Shown: positions 20,363 to 29,815 of the stretch, piece by piece | Position numbering within the stretch: the first letter of the stretch is position 1 | How the letters are laid out: every line of letters begins with the position of its first letter | Assembly (NCBI GenBank): GCA_044867645.1 | Contig: JBIOVI010000063.1 | Span: forward strand, 1 to 64,000 | From: VRUE01 sp044867645 | GTDB lineage: Bacteria > Actinomycetota > Thermoleophilia > Solirubrobacterales > 70-9 | Direction: 5' to 3' | DNA: 64,000 bases | Program-made: the position numbers and the translations under genes | Notes under the pieces: generated by a model | Seen by the model: the letters and a program-made list of their open reading frames with translations, nothing else | What the model was told of the DNA's origin: nothing | The model's database searches: none

Positions 20363-21075
20363 GCGCCATCATCTGGCACGAGGTCGAGTGTGGCGCCTAC
20401 GCGGCCGATCTAGCGCTCTGGGAGGAGCTTGCCGCTTCGCGGCCAGGGGCGACCCTCGATCTAGGCTGCGGCAGCGGACGCGTCGCCCTGCACCTGGCAC
20501 GACGCGGCCACGGCGTGCATGGTCTCGATCTCGATGCGGCGCTCGTCGAGTCGTTCAACCAGAGGGCGACGGGCCTCGCCGCGGTCGCGGCCATCGGCGA
20601 TGCCAGGAACTTCGATCTTGGCACGAGGTTCGGGGTGGTCCTGGCGCCGATGCAACTGCTGCAGCTGTTCGGGGACCCGGCCGAACGCCGGCGCTGCCTG
20701 CGCTGCGTTGCCTCGCACCTGAGCGATGACGGGCTGGCCGCCTTTGCCATCGTGGAGTCGATGCCCGCTTCCATCGACGCCGGCCCTCCCCTGCCTGACG
20801 CGCGCGAGGTCGATGGCTGGGTCTACTCCAGCTTGCCGATCGACGCGGAGGTCTACTCGGGATCGATCCGCATACGGCGACTCCGACAGACGGTCTCCCC
20901 GCAGGGGGAGCTGGAGGAGGAGCTCTACGAGATCGGCCTGCGGACCTTGGACGCAGACTCGCTGGAGAGCGAGGCACGGGAGGTCGGGCTGAGCCCCGTC
21001 GGGCGGCGACCGATACCCGCGACCGACGCGCACGTCGGCTCGACGGTCGTCCTGCTGGAACGGGGGCCCGCCTGA
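20359..21075 (+). CDS. SAM-dependent methyltransferase inserted between murT and gatD
   Basis: 238 residues, overlapping both neighbours (ATGA at the start, TGATG at the end). Motif I 'TLDLGCGSGRVALHLARRG' and 'HGLDLD' show SAM binding; 'VVLAPMQLLQLF' and 'LRCVASHLSDDGLAAFAIVE' follow. Substrate unknown. Being translated inside the MurT/GatD unit, it may act on cell-wall precursors or simply be co-regulated. Confidence 0.8.
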   Translation: MSAIIWHEVECGAYAADLALWEELAASRPGATLDLGCGSGRVALHLARRGHGVHGLDLDAALVESFNQRATGLAAVAAIGDARNFDLGTRFGVVLAPMQLLQLFGDPAERRRCLRCVASHLSDDGLAAFAIVESMPASIDAGPPLPDAREVDGWVYSSLPIDAEVYSGSIRIRRLRQTVSPQGELEEELYEIGLRTLDADSLESEAREVGLSPVGRRPIPATDAHVGSTVVLLERGPA

Positions 21076-21812
21076 TGGAGCTCCGCGTCCTTGCCCTCTA
21101 TCCAGACCAGATGAACATCTACGCGGACCGCGGCAACATCCTCTTCCTGCAGCGACGCTGCGAGTGGCGCGGAATCGGCTTCTCCTACGCGGTGGCGGGA
21201 CCCGGCGACGGTCTCGATCCGGCCGCCCACGATTTCCTCTACCTCGGTGGCGGTCAGGATCGGGATCAGCGCGCGGTTGCCGCGGACATGGTCGCGACCA
21301 AGCGTGAGGCGCTCGGCGCCGCGGTCGAGGACGGCGCCGTCCTGCTCGCCGTCTGCGGCGGCTACCAGCTGCTCGGCCACAGCTATCAACTGGACGGGGA
21401 GCGGCTACCGGGGCTCGGCCTCGCCGACCTGGAGACGGTGCGCGAGCCGGGGGACCGCTTGATCGGCAACGTCGCGATCGAGGCCGACCTCGGCAAGGGG
21501 CCGCAGACCATCGCTGGCTTCGAGAATCACGGCGGGCGCACCTACCTGGATGCCGGCGCCACGCCGCTCGGGCGCGTGTTGAAGGGGTTCGGCAACAACG
21601 GCAAGGACGGCTTCGAGGGCGTGCGGCGGGGGAACCTCTTCGGCACCTATCTGCACGGCCCCCTCCTGCCCAAGAACGCGTGGCTGGCCGACCATTTGAT
21701 CGCGATTGCCCTGGAGCGCCGCCATGGCGGCCCGCCCGAGCTGGCACCGCTCGAGGACAGCCTCGAGCTCGCGGCCCAGGAGTGCGCCCACGCAGTTGCG
21801 CTGCGCAACTGA
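21075..21812 (+). CDS. gatD: Lipid II isoglutaminyl synthase, glutaminase subunit GatD
   Basis: 245 residues, CobB/CobQ-type glutamine amidotransferase. The nucleophile cysteine is in 'LLAVCGGYQLLGHSY' and the histidine in 'GTYLHGPLLPKN'. 'LYPDQMNIYADRGNI' at the start is typical of GatD. It releases ammonia from glutamine and channels it to MurT. Start ATG 21075 shares a base with the preceding stop. Confidence 0.92.
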   Translation: MELRVLALYPDQMNIYADRGNILFLQRRCEWRGIGFSYAVAGPGDGLDPAAHDFLYLGGGQDRDQRAVAADMVATKREALGAAVEDGAVLLAVCGGYQLLGHSYQLDGERLPGLGLADLETVREPGDRLIGNVAIEADLGKGPQTIAGFENHGGRTYLDAGATPLGRVLKGFGNNGKDGFEGVRRGNLFGTYLHGPLLPKNAWLADHLIAIALERRHGGPPELAPLEDSLELAAQECAHAVALRN

Positions 21813-21860
21813 GCACTGCGCAACTGAGTAGACACACGGCGGTTCGGGTAGGCAGTGGTG

Positions 21861-23993
21861 ATGCCGTCCCTAGCAAAGATTTTCCTCGTCGCCGTTGTCG
21901 CCGCGGTGACGTCGGCCGGCCTTGCCGTGCCGACCGCGGGGGCGGCCCCGAGCTGTGCCGAAGGGCCCCAGACAGTCGGCGACACCATTCTGGGAACCCC
22001 CTGCGATGACACGGTTCGGGCGCCGCGCGGCGTGACGAGCGTGTTCGGCGAAGGAGGCAACGACACCCTCTACGGCCAGCGCGGCAACGACAGCCTCTTC
22101 GGCGGCGAGGGGAGCGACCGCCTCTACGGCGGGGTCGGCGACGATCGCGTTCGCGGCGGGGTCGGCGACGACCGTCTCTCTGGCGGCTTCGGCGCCGACT
22201 CGCTCGACGGCGAAGCCGGCAGCGACTTCGCCCGCGGAGACGCGACGATCGACGCGATTGCCGACACCGGCCCCAACGGCGATACCGACACGCTCAGCTA
22301 CGCGACCGGCGCGGCTCCCGGCTTCTTCGACAGGCCGGGCGTCTCCGACTATGCGGGCTTTCCGGCGAGCAGGGACGACCGCGGCGCCTACGTGAACCTG
22401 CAGACCGGCTTGGGGGACAACGGCCTCGCCCCGGCCGGCGGCGGGGTCGACGAAGGGCTGGAAGGAACCGGCTTCGAGACCGTGATCGGCAGCGCCTTCC
22501 CCGACTTCATCGTCGGCACCTCCGACAAAGAGACGATCCATGGCGGAGGCGGCGCCGACGTCATTCTCGGCGAAGGGGGAGCCGACGTCGCCTTCGGCGG
22601 GGCCGACGGCGACAGCTGCGACGCTCCCGCGGCCTTCGAATGCGAGACCGACGAAAAAGAAGTCGACCTGCGTGACCCGGGTGCCGTCGCTGTCGGCCTG
22701 ATGGCGCCGCAGGCCGGCGAAAGCCCAGCCCTCTACCTGACCGGCAGCGACGAAGACGACGAGGTCACGGCCAGCTACGCGGCCGGCGCTGTGACCTTCA
22801 CCCTCGGCGCCGGCTCCGAGGCCGGCTTCGACACCAGCCCCTCGGCGGACGGGGGGTGCGGGGACCCAGCGGGGGGCAAAGTCGTCTGCCCGGTGAGCAG
22901 CGCCCCGGACTCGATCGTCATCGCCGGGCTGGACGGCGACGACACCCTCACCGTCTCCCCCTTTCCCGACACGACCTCTGCGATCCTTCTGGGCGGCGAT
23001 GGCGCCGACAGTCTGACCGGCGGCCCGACCGAAGACGCTCTGGTAGATGGCGCCGGTGCCGACACGGTCGATGCCGGCGAGCGAGACGACGCGGTCCCGA
23101 ACAACGAAGGGGCGGACAAACTCCACGCGGGACCCGGCGAGGACCTCTTCATCTCCAATGCCGTCTGCGATGGCGATCTCCTCGACGGGGGGCCCGACCG
23201 CGACAACGCCAACTGGGCGAACTTCAACTCGGCGATCGCGATCGACATGGGCGCGAGGAAAGCCGGCCTGATCGGAAGCGCAGGGCAGCCGCAGTGCGCG
23301 AGCAGCCCGCTGCTGACCAGCCTCGAAGCGATCGAGGACATCGAGGGGACGAGCCTCGACGACACTCTGGTCGGCAATTCGGGGCCGAACCAGCTACTGG
23401 GAAGACCCGGGCACGATTCCTACTTTGCCGCGGCCGGCGACGACTCGATCCTTGCCAACTCCGGCGACGAAGACCTGGCGATCGCCTGCGGCGAAGGCTT
23501 CGACACCGCCCAGGTCGACCACCCGGAATACGGCGACCCCGCACCGGTCGACTGCGAGTCGATCTACGAGCGCGACCCGAACAGCTTCCGGCCACCGGAC
23601 ACCCCGCCTAATCCCAACCCGGAATCCCCCGGCGGCGGAACCCCGCAGCCCCCATCCGCACCCGCGCCCCCTCCCGTGCCCACCTCACGGCCCAAAGCGC
23701 CATCGCGAGCGCCCGTCGATCGAACGTCCCCGCAGACCAGGCTCCTCCACCGTCCTGGCAAGGTCGTCTTCGCCACCGGCCTGCGTCGCACTGTGACCTT
23801 CGCCTTCGCCTCGAACGAGGCCGGCGCATCGTTCCGCTGCAGGCTCGACCGCGGTCGGTTCAAGCAGTGCCGCTCGCCGCGTGCCTATCGACTGTCACCC
23901 GGCAGGCACACGTTCCGTGTCTTCGCGATCGACCGAGCCGGCAACCGCGACCCGTCCCCTGCCCTGGTCGAGCTGCGGGTCCGCCGTCGTTAG
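21861..23993 (+). CDS. Secreted protein with calcium-binding (RTX-like) repeats and C-terminal surface domain
   Basis: About 710 residues (ATG 21861; GTG codons at 21855 and 21858 are alternatives). A signal peptide ends near 'PTAGA'. Nonapeptide repeats such as 'GGNDTLYG', 'GNDSLFGGEGSDRLYGG' and 'GDDRLSGG' follow at about 65-115, with weaker blocks at about 205-250 and 370-430; in RTX proteins they bind calcium and form parallel beta-rolls. After a long Pro-rich linker (about 575-620) comes a compact domain ('ASNEAGASFRCRLDRGRF', 'GRHTFRVFAIDRAGN') common in actinobacterial surface proteins. Likely adhesive or structural; no enzyme motif was seen. Confidence 0.8.
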   Translation: MPSLAKIFLVAVVAAVTSAGLAVPTAGAAPSCAEGPQTVGDTILGTPCDDTVRAPRGVTSVFGEGGNDTLYGQRGNDSLFGGEGSDRLYGGVGDDRVRGGVGDDRLSGGFGADSLDGEAGSDFARGDATIDAIADTGPNGDTDTLSYATGAAPGFFDRPGVSDYAGFPASRDDRGAYVNLQTGLGDNGLAPAGGGVDEGLEGTGFETVIGSAFPDFIVGTSDKETIHGGGGADVILGEGGADVAFGGADGDSCDAPAAFECETDEKEVDLRDPGAVAVGLMAPQAGESPALYLTGSDEDDEVTASYAAGAVTFTLGAGSEAGFDTSPSADGGCGDPAGGKVVCPVSSAPDSIVIAGLDGDDTLTVSPFPDTTSAILLGGDGADSLTGGPTEDALVDGAGADTVDAGERDDAVPNNEGADKLHAGPGEDLFISNAVCDGDLLDGGPDRDNANWANFNSAIAIDMGARKAGLIGSAGQPQCASSPLLTSLEAIEDIEGTSLDDTLVGNSGPNQLLGRPGHDSYFAAAGDDSILANSGDEDLAIACGEGFDTAQVDHPEYGDPAPVDCESIYERDPNSFRPPDTPPNPNPESPGGGTPQPPSAPAPPPVPTSRPKAPSRAPVDRTSPQTRLLHRPGKVVFATGLRRTVTFAFASNEAGASFRCRLDRGRFKQCRSPRAYRLSPGRHTFRVFAIDRAGNRDPSPALVELRVRRR

Positions 23994-24421
23994 CGTCCGC
24001 TGGAGCCGAAGCCACCGTCGCCGCGGGAGGAATCGGTCAGCACCTCGACCTCGACCGGATCCGCGAGCGCGATCGGCGCAACAACGAGCTGAGCGATCCG
24101 CTCGCCCGGCTGTATGCGAAAGGTCTCGGCCGGATCGGTGTTGAGCAGCAGCACCCGCACTTCGCCGCGATAGCCAGAATCGATTAGGCCGGGGCTATTG
24201 ACCAGGGCGATGCCGTGATCCCGCGCCAGTCCCGACCGAGGCAAGACCAACCCCGCATGCCCCTCGGGAATCTCAACCGCGATCCCGGTCCCAACGCTCC
24301 ACCGCTCCCCCGGCCCAATGTGTGCCGGCTCACATGCACAGAGGTCCAGGCCAGCGTCCCCGTCGTGAGCTCGACTGGGGATCACCGCCTCGCTCGTCAG
24401 CTTCGCGACCCGAAGTTCCAT
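23990..24421 (-). CDS. dut: Deoxyuridine 5'-triphosphate nucleotidohydrolase
   Basis: 143 residues with all five dUTPase motifs: 'DAGLDL', 'PRSGLA', 'GLIDSGYRGE', 'GERIAQLVV' and the C-terminal 'RGDGGFGSSG'. It hydrolyses dUTP to dUMP, keeping uracil out of DNA and supplying dTMP synthesis, as a homotrimer. Its stop overlaps the convergent surface-protein gene by four bases. Confidence 0.95.
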   Translation of the reverse strand: MELRVAKLTSEAVIPSRAHDGDAGLDLCACEPAHIGPGERWSVGTGIAVEIPEGHAGLVLPRSGLARDHGIALVNSPGLIDSGYRGEVRVLLLNTDPAETFRIQPGERIAQLVVAPIALADPVEVEVLTDSSRGDGGFGSSGR

Positions 24422-24449
24422 CGGCGGGCCACCCTATCGACGGTCTCAG

Positions 24450-25799
24450 CTACGCGGCATCTCGGGCGACGCCATCGACCTTGAGGTCGTCGAAACGGTG
24501 CAGCTCCGCGGCTGGCACCTTGGCACGGACGAGCACGCCATCGCCACGCTCGGTCCGCTCCAGGGCACCGGCGACCTCGTGCAGCTCGTGCAGCCGGGCG
24601 CCCTGGCTGTAGGGAACCAGCAGCTCAACCTCGGCCAGCGTGTCCTCGAAGGCCGCCTCCACCCGCTCGCGCAGCCCCTCGATCCCCTCGCGGGTCAGGG
24701 CGGAGACCGCCACCGCGCCGGGGTGGCGCAGCAGGGCTTCGCCGCGCTCGTCGGGATCGAGCAGGTCGGCCTTGTTGAGGACGAGCAGGCGCGGCTTGTC
24801 GCCGGCTCCGATCTCCTCCAGCACCGCGTCGACCGCCCGCAGATCGGCCAGCCGCCGCTGCTCGGGCGCCGCGGCGTCGACCACCTGTAGGACCAGATCG
24901 GCGAGGACCGTCTCCTCCAGCGTGGCCTTGAAGGCCTCGACCAGCTGGTGCGGCAGCTTCTCGATGAAGCCGACCGTGTCGGTGAAGAGGAAGTCGCGCC
25001 CGGAGAGGGGGACGCTGCGGGTGGTCGGGTCGAGGGTGTGGAAGAGCCTGTCCCCCACCGCCACCTCGTCGGTGCCCGTCAAGGCGTTGAGCAGCGTCGA
25101 CTTGCCGGCGTTGGTGTATCCCGCGAGGGCGACCCGGGGCAGCGAGGAGCGATCCCGCCGCGCCCGCATCACATCGCGATTGCGCTCCAGGCGCTGCAAT
25201 CGCCGCCGCAGCGCCGCGATCCGGTCGCGCGCCAGGCGCCGGTCGGTCTCGATCTGGCTCTCTCCCGGTCCCCTGGTGCCGATGCCGCCGTCCATCCTGC
25301 CGGCGCCGAGGCGCTCGAGGTGCGTCCAGAGGCCGCGCATCCTCGCCATGTTGTATTCGAGCTGCGCCAGCTCGACCTGGAGCTTGCCCTCGGCCGAGTG
25401 GGCATGGTCGGCAAAGATGTCGAGGATGACCGCGGTGCGGTCGATCACCGGAACGCCGAGAGCAGCCTCGAGGTTACGCTCCTGGCGCGGTGCCAGCTCG
25501 TCGTCGCAGGCGACCAGGTTCGCGTCGCAGGCGCCGATCTGCTCCTTGACCTCGGCCAGCTTGCCGCGGCCGAGGTAACGGTCCGGGTCGGGCGCGGAGC
25601 GCTGCTGAACCGCCTCCCCGGCCGTCGCCACCCCGGCGGTGCGCAGCAGCTCCTTCAGCTCAGCCAGCGAGTCGCCTTCCTCACCGCCGTCGGCGATGCC
25701 GATCGCCAGCGCTCGCTGGCGAGCGCGCGGATTGGAGACGCCGGCGCCGTTGGCGGCGTAGTGCGTCTGCTTGCTGCGCCCGTTCCTGGATCGATCCAC
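24450..25799 (-). CDS. hflX: GTPase HflX
   Basis: 449 residues from GTG 25799. The N-terminal HflX domain has 'YLGRGKLAEVKE' and 'GPGESQIETDRR', followed by a G domain with G1 'GYTNAGKST', G3 'DTVGF' and G4 'NKAD'. HflX binds the 50S subunit and rescues or splits stalled ribosomes in stress. It lies 28 bases downstream of the start of dut in the same direction, so the two are probably separate but adjacent minus-strand genes. Confidence 0.95.
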   Translation of the reverse strand: MDRSRNGRSKQTHYAANGAGVSNPRARQRALAIGIADGGEEGDSLAELKELLRTAGVATAGEAVQQRSAPDPDRYLGRGKLAEVKEQIGACDANLVACDDELAPRQERNLEAALGVPVIDRTAVILDIFADHAHSAEGKLQVELAQLEYNMARMRGLWTHLERLGAGRMDGGIGTRGPGESQIETDRRLARDRIAALRRRLQRLERNRDVMRARRDRSSLPRVALAGYTNAGKSTLLNALTGTDEVAVGDRLFHTLDPTTRSVPLSGRDFLFTDTVGFIEKLPHQLVEAFKATLEETVLADLVLQVVDAAAPEQRRLADLRAVDAVLEEIGAGDKPRLLVLNKADLLDPDERGEALLRHPGAVAVSALTREGIEGLRERVEAAFEDTLAEVELLVPYSQGARLHELHEVAGALERTERGDGVLVRAKVPAAELHRFDDLKVDGVARDAA

Positions 25800-25846
25800 T
25801 CGATCTGATTGTAGGTGGCGGGACTTCCTGGATAGGCTTAGCGGCC

Positions 25847-26845
25847 GTGAAGGTCTTCGTTACGGGAGGAACCGGCTTTATCGGCGGCACGGTCGCCCGC
25901 CAGCTGCGCGATCGCGGCGACGATGTCGTCTGCCTGGTCCGCAACCCGGACAAGGCAGCGAAGCTGACCGAGCTGGGCTGCCAGATCGTCAGCGGCGACC
26001 TCGGCGACACCGAGGCGATGCGCAACGGCATGGACGGCTGCGACGCCGTCGTCCACGCCGCCGCGATGTACGAAGTCGGGATCCCCGCCAAGCAGCACCC
26101 GGCGATGTGGGAGGCAAACGTCGCCGGCACCGAGCACGTGATGAACGCGGCGCTCGAGGCGAAAGTGGCGAGGATCGTCTACGTCTCCACCTGCGGCATC
26201 TTCGGCAACACGCACCGCAAAGTCGTCGACGAGACCTACGAGCACCCGGGCAAGGAATTCACCTCCTATTACGAGGAGACGAAGCTCGAGGCGCACCGGA
26301 TCGTCAAGCGGATGACCGCCGAGCAGGCCCTGCCCGCGATCATCGTCCAGCCCGGCGGTGTCTACGGTCCCGGCGACACCTCGCAGGTCGCCGACCTGCT
26401 GCAGGAATTCTTCGCCGGGAAGCTGGTGCTGATGCCCTTCCCCGAGTTCGGAATCTGCATGACCCATGTCGAGGACATCGCCGGCGGCATCCTGCTCGCC
26501 CTCGACAAAGGCAGGATCGGCGAGACCTACGTGTTGAGTGGACCGGTGACGACGATGCGCGAGGCAATCGAGACCGTCGCCGCCGCCAGCGGCCACAAGG
26601 CTCCCAAGCGCGCGATGCCGGTGGGGCTGATGAAGGCAATGACGCCGATCGGGCCTTTGGTGGGCAAGATGCTGGGCCAGCCGCCGAACCTGCGCGAGCT
26701 GATCTCCTCGGCGGACGGCGTCACCTTCTGGGCCAGCCACGAGAAGGCCAGCCGCGAGCTGGGCTACGCGCCGCGCGGCATGGAGGAGGGCCTGCGACAG
26801 ACGCTGGAAGCCGACGAGCGCTTCCCCTCTCCAGCGCCGGCCTGA
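25847..26845 (+). CDS. NAD(P)-dependent epimerase/dehydratase (extended SDR)
   Basis: 332 residues from GTG 25847. 'VTGGTGFIGG' binds the nucleotide, and the catalytic pair is Tyr/Lys in 'YYEETKLEAH'. 'HAAAMYEVG' and 'YVSTCGIFG' fit dihydroflavonol-reductase-like or sugar/steroid epimerases. The substrate is unknown. It is followed 15 bases later by an MBL-fold hydrolase, suggesting a two-gene unit. Confidence 0.88.
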   Translation: MKVFVTGGTGFIGGTVARQLRDRGDDVVCLVRNPDKAAKLTELGCQIVSGDLGDTEAMRNGMDGCDAVVHAAAMYEVGIPAKQHPAMWEANVAGTEHVMNAALEAKVARIVYVSTCGIFGNTHRKVVDETYEHPGKEFTSYYEETKLEAHRIVKRMTAEQALPAIIVQPGGVYGPGDTSQVADLLQEFFAGKLVLMPFPEFGICMTHVEDIAGGILLALDKGRIGETYVLSGPVTTMREAIETVAAASGHKAPKRAMPVGLMKAMTPIGPLVGKMLGQPPNLRELISSADGVTFWASHEKASRELGYAPRGMEEGLRQTLEADERFPSPAPA

Positions 26846-26860
26846 CCGGCTGCAACCTCG

Positions 26861-27685
26861 ATGCGCGTCATCGACACGATGCACCTGGGGCGGCCGCACG
26901 TGATCGGCTGCTGGCAGGTCGACGGTGCCCTGGTCGATCCGGGGCCGCAGTCGTCGATGGGGACCCTGCTCGAAGCGCTGGGGGACGAGATGCCCCGCGC
27001 CCTGTTGCTCACCCACATCCACCTCGATCATGCCGCGGCGACCGGAGCGCTGGTGCGCCGCTGGCCCGACCTCGAGGTTTACGTGCACGAGCGCGGCGCT
27101 CCCCACCTGATCGACCCGTCGAAGCTCCTGGCCAGCGCAGAGCGTCTCTACGGCGATCGGATGCAGCGGCTCTGGGGGGAGATCGTGCCGGTCCCCGAGG
27201 CCAACGTGAAGGCGCTGGCCGGTGGGGAGAGCGTGCTTGGCATGCGGGTCGCCTACACCCCTGGCCACGCCTCCCATCACGTCTGCTATCTGCACGAGGA
27301 GAGCGGCACCGCCTTCGTCGGCGACGTCGCCGCGGTCCTCGTCCCCGGCACGAACCTGATCGTGCCCCCCACCCCGCCGCCGGACATCGACGTCGAGACC
27401 TGGGAGGACTCGATCGGCATCGTCGAAGGCTGGCGGCCACAACGGCTCGCCCTCACCCACTTCGGCGCGGTCGAGGAGCCGTCTGAGCACCTGGCGAAGG
27501 CGCGGGAACGGCTCCGCGAGGAGGCTCAGCTCGCCCGCGAGCTCTCCGAGGACGATTATGAGAAGCGCCATCGCAAGCTAGTCGCCGAGAGCGCTGACAG
27601 CGAGGAGGCGGCGGCCGAGCTGCTCCAGTGTGTCCCGCCCGAGTACCAGTGGCGCGGGCTCGACCGCTACTGGAAGAAGCGTTAG
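26861..27685 (+). CDS. MBL-fold metallo-hydrolase
   Basis: 274 residues. The metal motif 'THIHLDHAA' (HxHxDH) lies at about residues 51-59, with 'TPGHASHH' and 'FVGD' supplying further ligands and 'LTHFG' the last histidine. A C-terminal helical extension follows. The family hydrolyses diverse esters, thioesters or lactams with two zinc ions. The substrate is unknown; co-transcription with the epimerase gene is likely. Confidence 0.88.
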   Translation: MRVIDTMHLGRPHVIGCWQVDGALVDPGPQSSMGTLLEALGDEMPRALLLTHIHLDHAAATGALVRRWPDLEVYVHERGAPHLIDPSKLLASAERLYGDRMQRLWGEIVPVPEANVKALAGGESVLGMRVAYTPGHASHHVCYLHEESGTAFVGDVAAVLVPGTNLIVPPTPPPDIDVETWEDSIGIVEGWRPQRLALTHFGAVEEPSEHLAKARERLREEAQLARELSEDDYEKRHRKLVAESADSEEAAAELLQCVPPEYQWRGLDRYWKKR

Positions 27686-27740
27686 GTTCTACCAACCCCA
27701 TGGGTAGGGGCGTCTCGTCACCGAAGAGGGGAGCCAAGAA

Positions 27741-28580
27741 GTGAGCCGCAATGCGAGCCGACCGTCACTCCGCACCTGTGCCTGCTTCGTCGCAACCGCG
27801 TTTGCCGCGAGCGCTCTCGCCGCCTGTGGTAGCGAGGACGAGCAGAGCCTGACCTTCACGATCACCGACCAGGGCGGACAGGTGAAGGTCACCGGCCCCG
27901 GGAGTGCCGAGAGCGGAACCGCCGAGATCACGCTGGAGAACGAAGCGAAAGGCGGGAACGACCTGCAGCTGATCCGGGTCGAGGGCGACCACTCTGCGCA
28001 GGAAGTCGTCGAAGCCCTCGGCAAGGCGAGCAGTGGGCAGCCGTTCCCCGACTGGTTCTTCGCCGGCGGCGGCATCGGCGGCAAAGGGCCCGGTGGGAGC
28101 GGGACGGTGACGCAGGTGCTGCAGCCCGGGACCTACTACGCCCTGAGCACGGAAGGACGCCCCGATCCGAAATCGCTCGCCGCGGTTGAGGTGAGCGGCG
28201 AGGAGTCCGATGATGAGCTGCCCGAAGCGGACGCCACCATCACCGCGGTCGAGTACAGGTTCGACACGGAGGAGCTGCCGTCCGGGCAGATCGAGGTCGA
28301 CTTCGAAAACGACGGGATCCAACCCCATCACCTGCTCGTCTCAGAACTGATCGGCGACGGCACCGCGGCGGACGTGGAACGGTTCTTCAAAACCGAAAAA
28401 GGCAAGCCGCCGCTGCGTGAAAACACCCAAGCCACCGCCGTGATCGAAGGCGGCGAAGGCCAGACCGTCGCGCTCGACCTGAAGCCGGGCCGTTACGCCT
28501 TCTACTGCTTCATCAGCGACCGCCAGGGCGGCCCGCCCCACGCCTTCAAAGGCATGATCGACGAAGTCGAGGTGGAATAG
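27741..28580 (+). CDS. Exported lipoprotein with cupredoxin-like domain
   Basis: 279 residues from GTG 27741. The signal peptide ends in the lipobox 'LAAC' (cysteine at about 29). A first beta-domain (about 35-150) precedes a second with potential type-1 copper ligands: His in 'QPHHLLV', Cys in 'YAFYCFISD', then His and Met in 'PPHAFKGM'. This order H...C...H...M is that of cupredoxins, though spacing is wider than in plastocyanin. It may carry electrons or bind copper outside the membrane. Confidence 0.72.
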   Translation: MSRNASRPSLRTCACFVATAFAASALAACGSEDEQSLTFTITDQGGQVKVTGPGSAESGTAEITLENEAKGGNDLQLIRVEGDHSAQEVVEALGKASSGQPFPDWFFAGGGIGGKGPGGSGTVTQVLQPGTYYALSTEGRPDPKSLAAVEVSGEESDDELPEADATITAVEYRFDTEELPSGQIEVDFENDGIQPHHLLVSELIGDGTAADVERFFKTEKGKPPLRENTQATAVIEGGEGQTVALDLKPGRYAFYCFISDRQGGPPHAFKGMIDEVEVE

Positions 28581-28604
28581 AGCTGCAGAGAGGCGGCGGC
28601 GCGC

Positions 28605-29774
28605 TCAGGCGAAGTGCTCGCGCATCCGCTCGACCGCCTCGGCGATGCGGTCGTCGGGGGTGGTGAGCGCGATGCGGAAGAAGCCCTCGCCGCTCGGCCC
28701 GTACATCGAGCCCGGCGATACGACGACCGCCGCCTCTTCGAGCACCAGCTCGGCGAATGAGGTCGAGGTGTGCCCGTCGGGCACCGGAGCCCAGACGTAG
28801 ATCGTGCCTTTCGGCGCGGTTACCTCGACGCCGATCTCGCGCAGCGCCGAGACGACTAGGTCGCGGCGGCGGGCGTAGGTCTCGTTCATCCGCTCCAGCG
28901 GCCCGGACGGACCTTGCAGGGCGGCGACGCCGGCCTTCTGCACGGCCTCGAACAAGCCCGAGTCGACGTTGGTCTTCAGCCGCCAGTAGGTCTGCACCGC
29001 CTCGGCGTTGCCGAGGATCGCAGCGCAGCGCCAACCGGTCATGTTGTAGCCCTTGGAGAGCGAGAAGACCTCGACGCCGACCTCCTTTGCGCCAGGGGTC
29101 GCGAGAAAGCTGGGAGCGACGTAACCGTCGTAGGTCGTCTCCGAGTAGGCGTTGTCGTGGACGACGAGGATTTCGTGCTCGCGAGCAAAGGAGACGACCA
29201 GCTCGAAGAAGCCCTCGGGCACGGTCGCGCCGGTCGGGTTGTTCGGGTAGTTGACGAACATCAGGCGCGCCCTGGCGGCGACGTCGGGGGGCACCGCACT
29301 CAGGTCGGGGGCAAAGCCCAGCTCCGGCACGAGGGGCAGCAGCTCCGGCGTGGCTCCAGCGAGAATCGGACCGCCGGTGTAGACGGGGTAGCCAGGATCC
29401 GAGGCGAGCGCGACGCCGCCGGGATCGAGAAAAGCGAAGCAGAGATTGTAGATGCACTCCTTGGCGCCGATGGCCGGAATCACCTCGCTGCCGGGGTCGA
29501 TCTTCACACCGAAGCGCTCGTCGTAGAAGCGGGCGAACGCCTCGCGGAAGTCGTCGCGGCCGCGATTGCTCGGGTACCGATGAGTGGCCGGATCGGCGAC
29601 CGCCTCCTGCATCGCCGTGACGATGTGAGGATAGGTCGGTTCGTCGGGATCGCCGATCCCGAGGCTGATCACGTCGATGCCGGCGGCGCGCTTCTCGGCG
29701 ATCCGCCGCTCCAGTTCCTGGAACATGTAGGGAGGCATCGCCTCCAGGCGCTTGGACGGGTCTGCGATTCCCAC
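28605..29774 (-). CDS. Class I aminotransferase, probable LL-diaminopimelate aminotransferase
   Basis: 389 residues, PLP fold-type I. The PLP lysine is in 'SLSKGYNMTGWR' (about 234-245); 'NYPNNPTGA' and 'DNAYSETTYDG' are the cofactor and substrate strands. The overall pattern fits the DapL group, which makes LL-diaminopimelate directly from tetrahydrodipicolinate for lysine and cell-wall synthesis. The adjacent dapF supports this. A general aspartate/alanine aminotransferase cannot be excluded. Confidence 0.8.
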   Translation of the reverse strand: MGIADPSKRLEAMPPYMFQELERRIAEKRAAGIDVISLGIGDPDEPTYPHIVTAMQEAVADPATHRYPSNRGRDDFREAFARFYDERFGVKIDPGSEVIPAIGAKECIYNLCFAFLDPGGVALASDPGYPVYTGGPILAGATPELLPLVPELGFAPDLSAVPPDVAARARLMFVNYPNNPTGATVPEGFFELVVSFAREHEILVVHDNAYSETTYDGYVAPSFLATPGAKEVGVEVFSLSKGYNMTGWRCAAILGNAEAVQTYWRLKTNVDSGLFEAVQKAGVAALQGPSGPLERMNETYARRRDLVVSALREIGVEVTAPKGTIYVWAPVPDGHTSTSFAELVLEEAAVVVSPGSMYGPSGEGFFRIALTTPDDRIAEAVERMREHFA

Positions 29775-29815
29775 GGGCGCGGAAATCTAGACGAATCGAC
29801 TTTGCGCCGGTCGTC

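Noticed and set aside
21796..21827. Tandem CTGCGCAACTGAG duplication at the gatD stop
   Set aside because: A short 13-base duplication 16 bases apart covering the stop codon; most likely a simple slippage product with no further structure.
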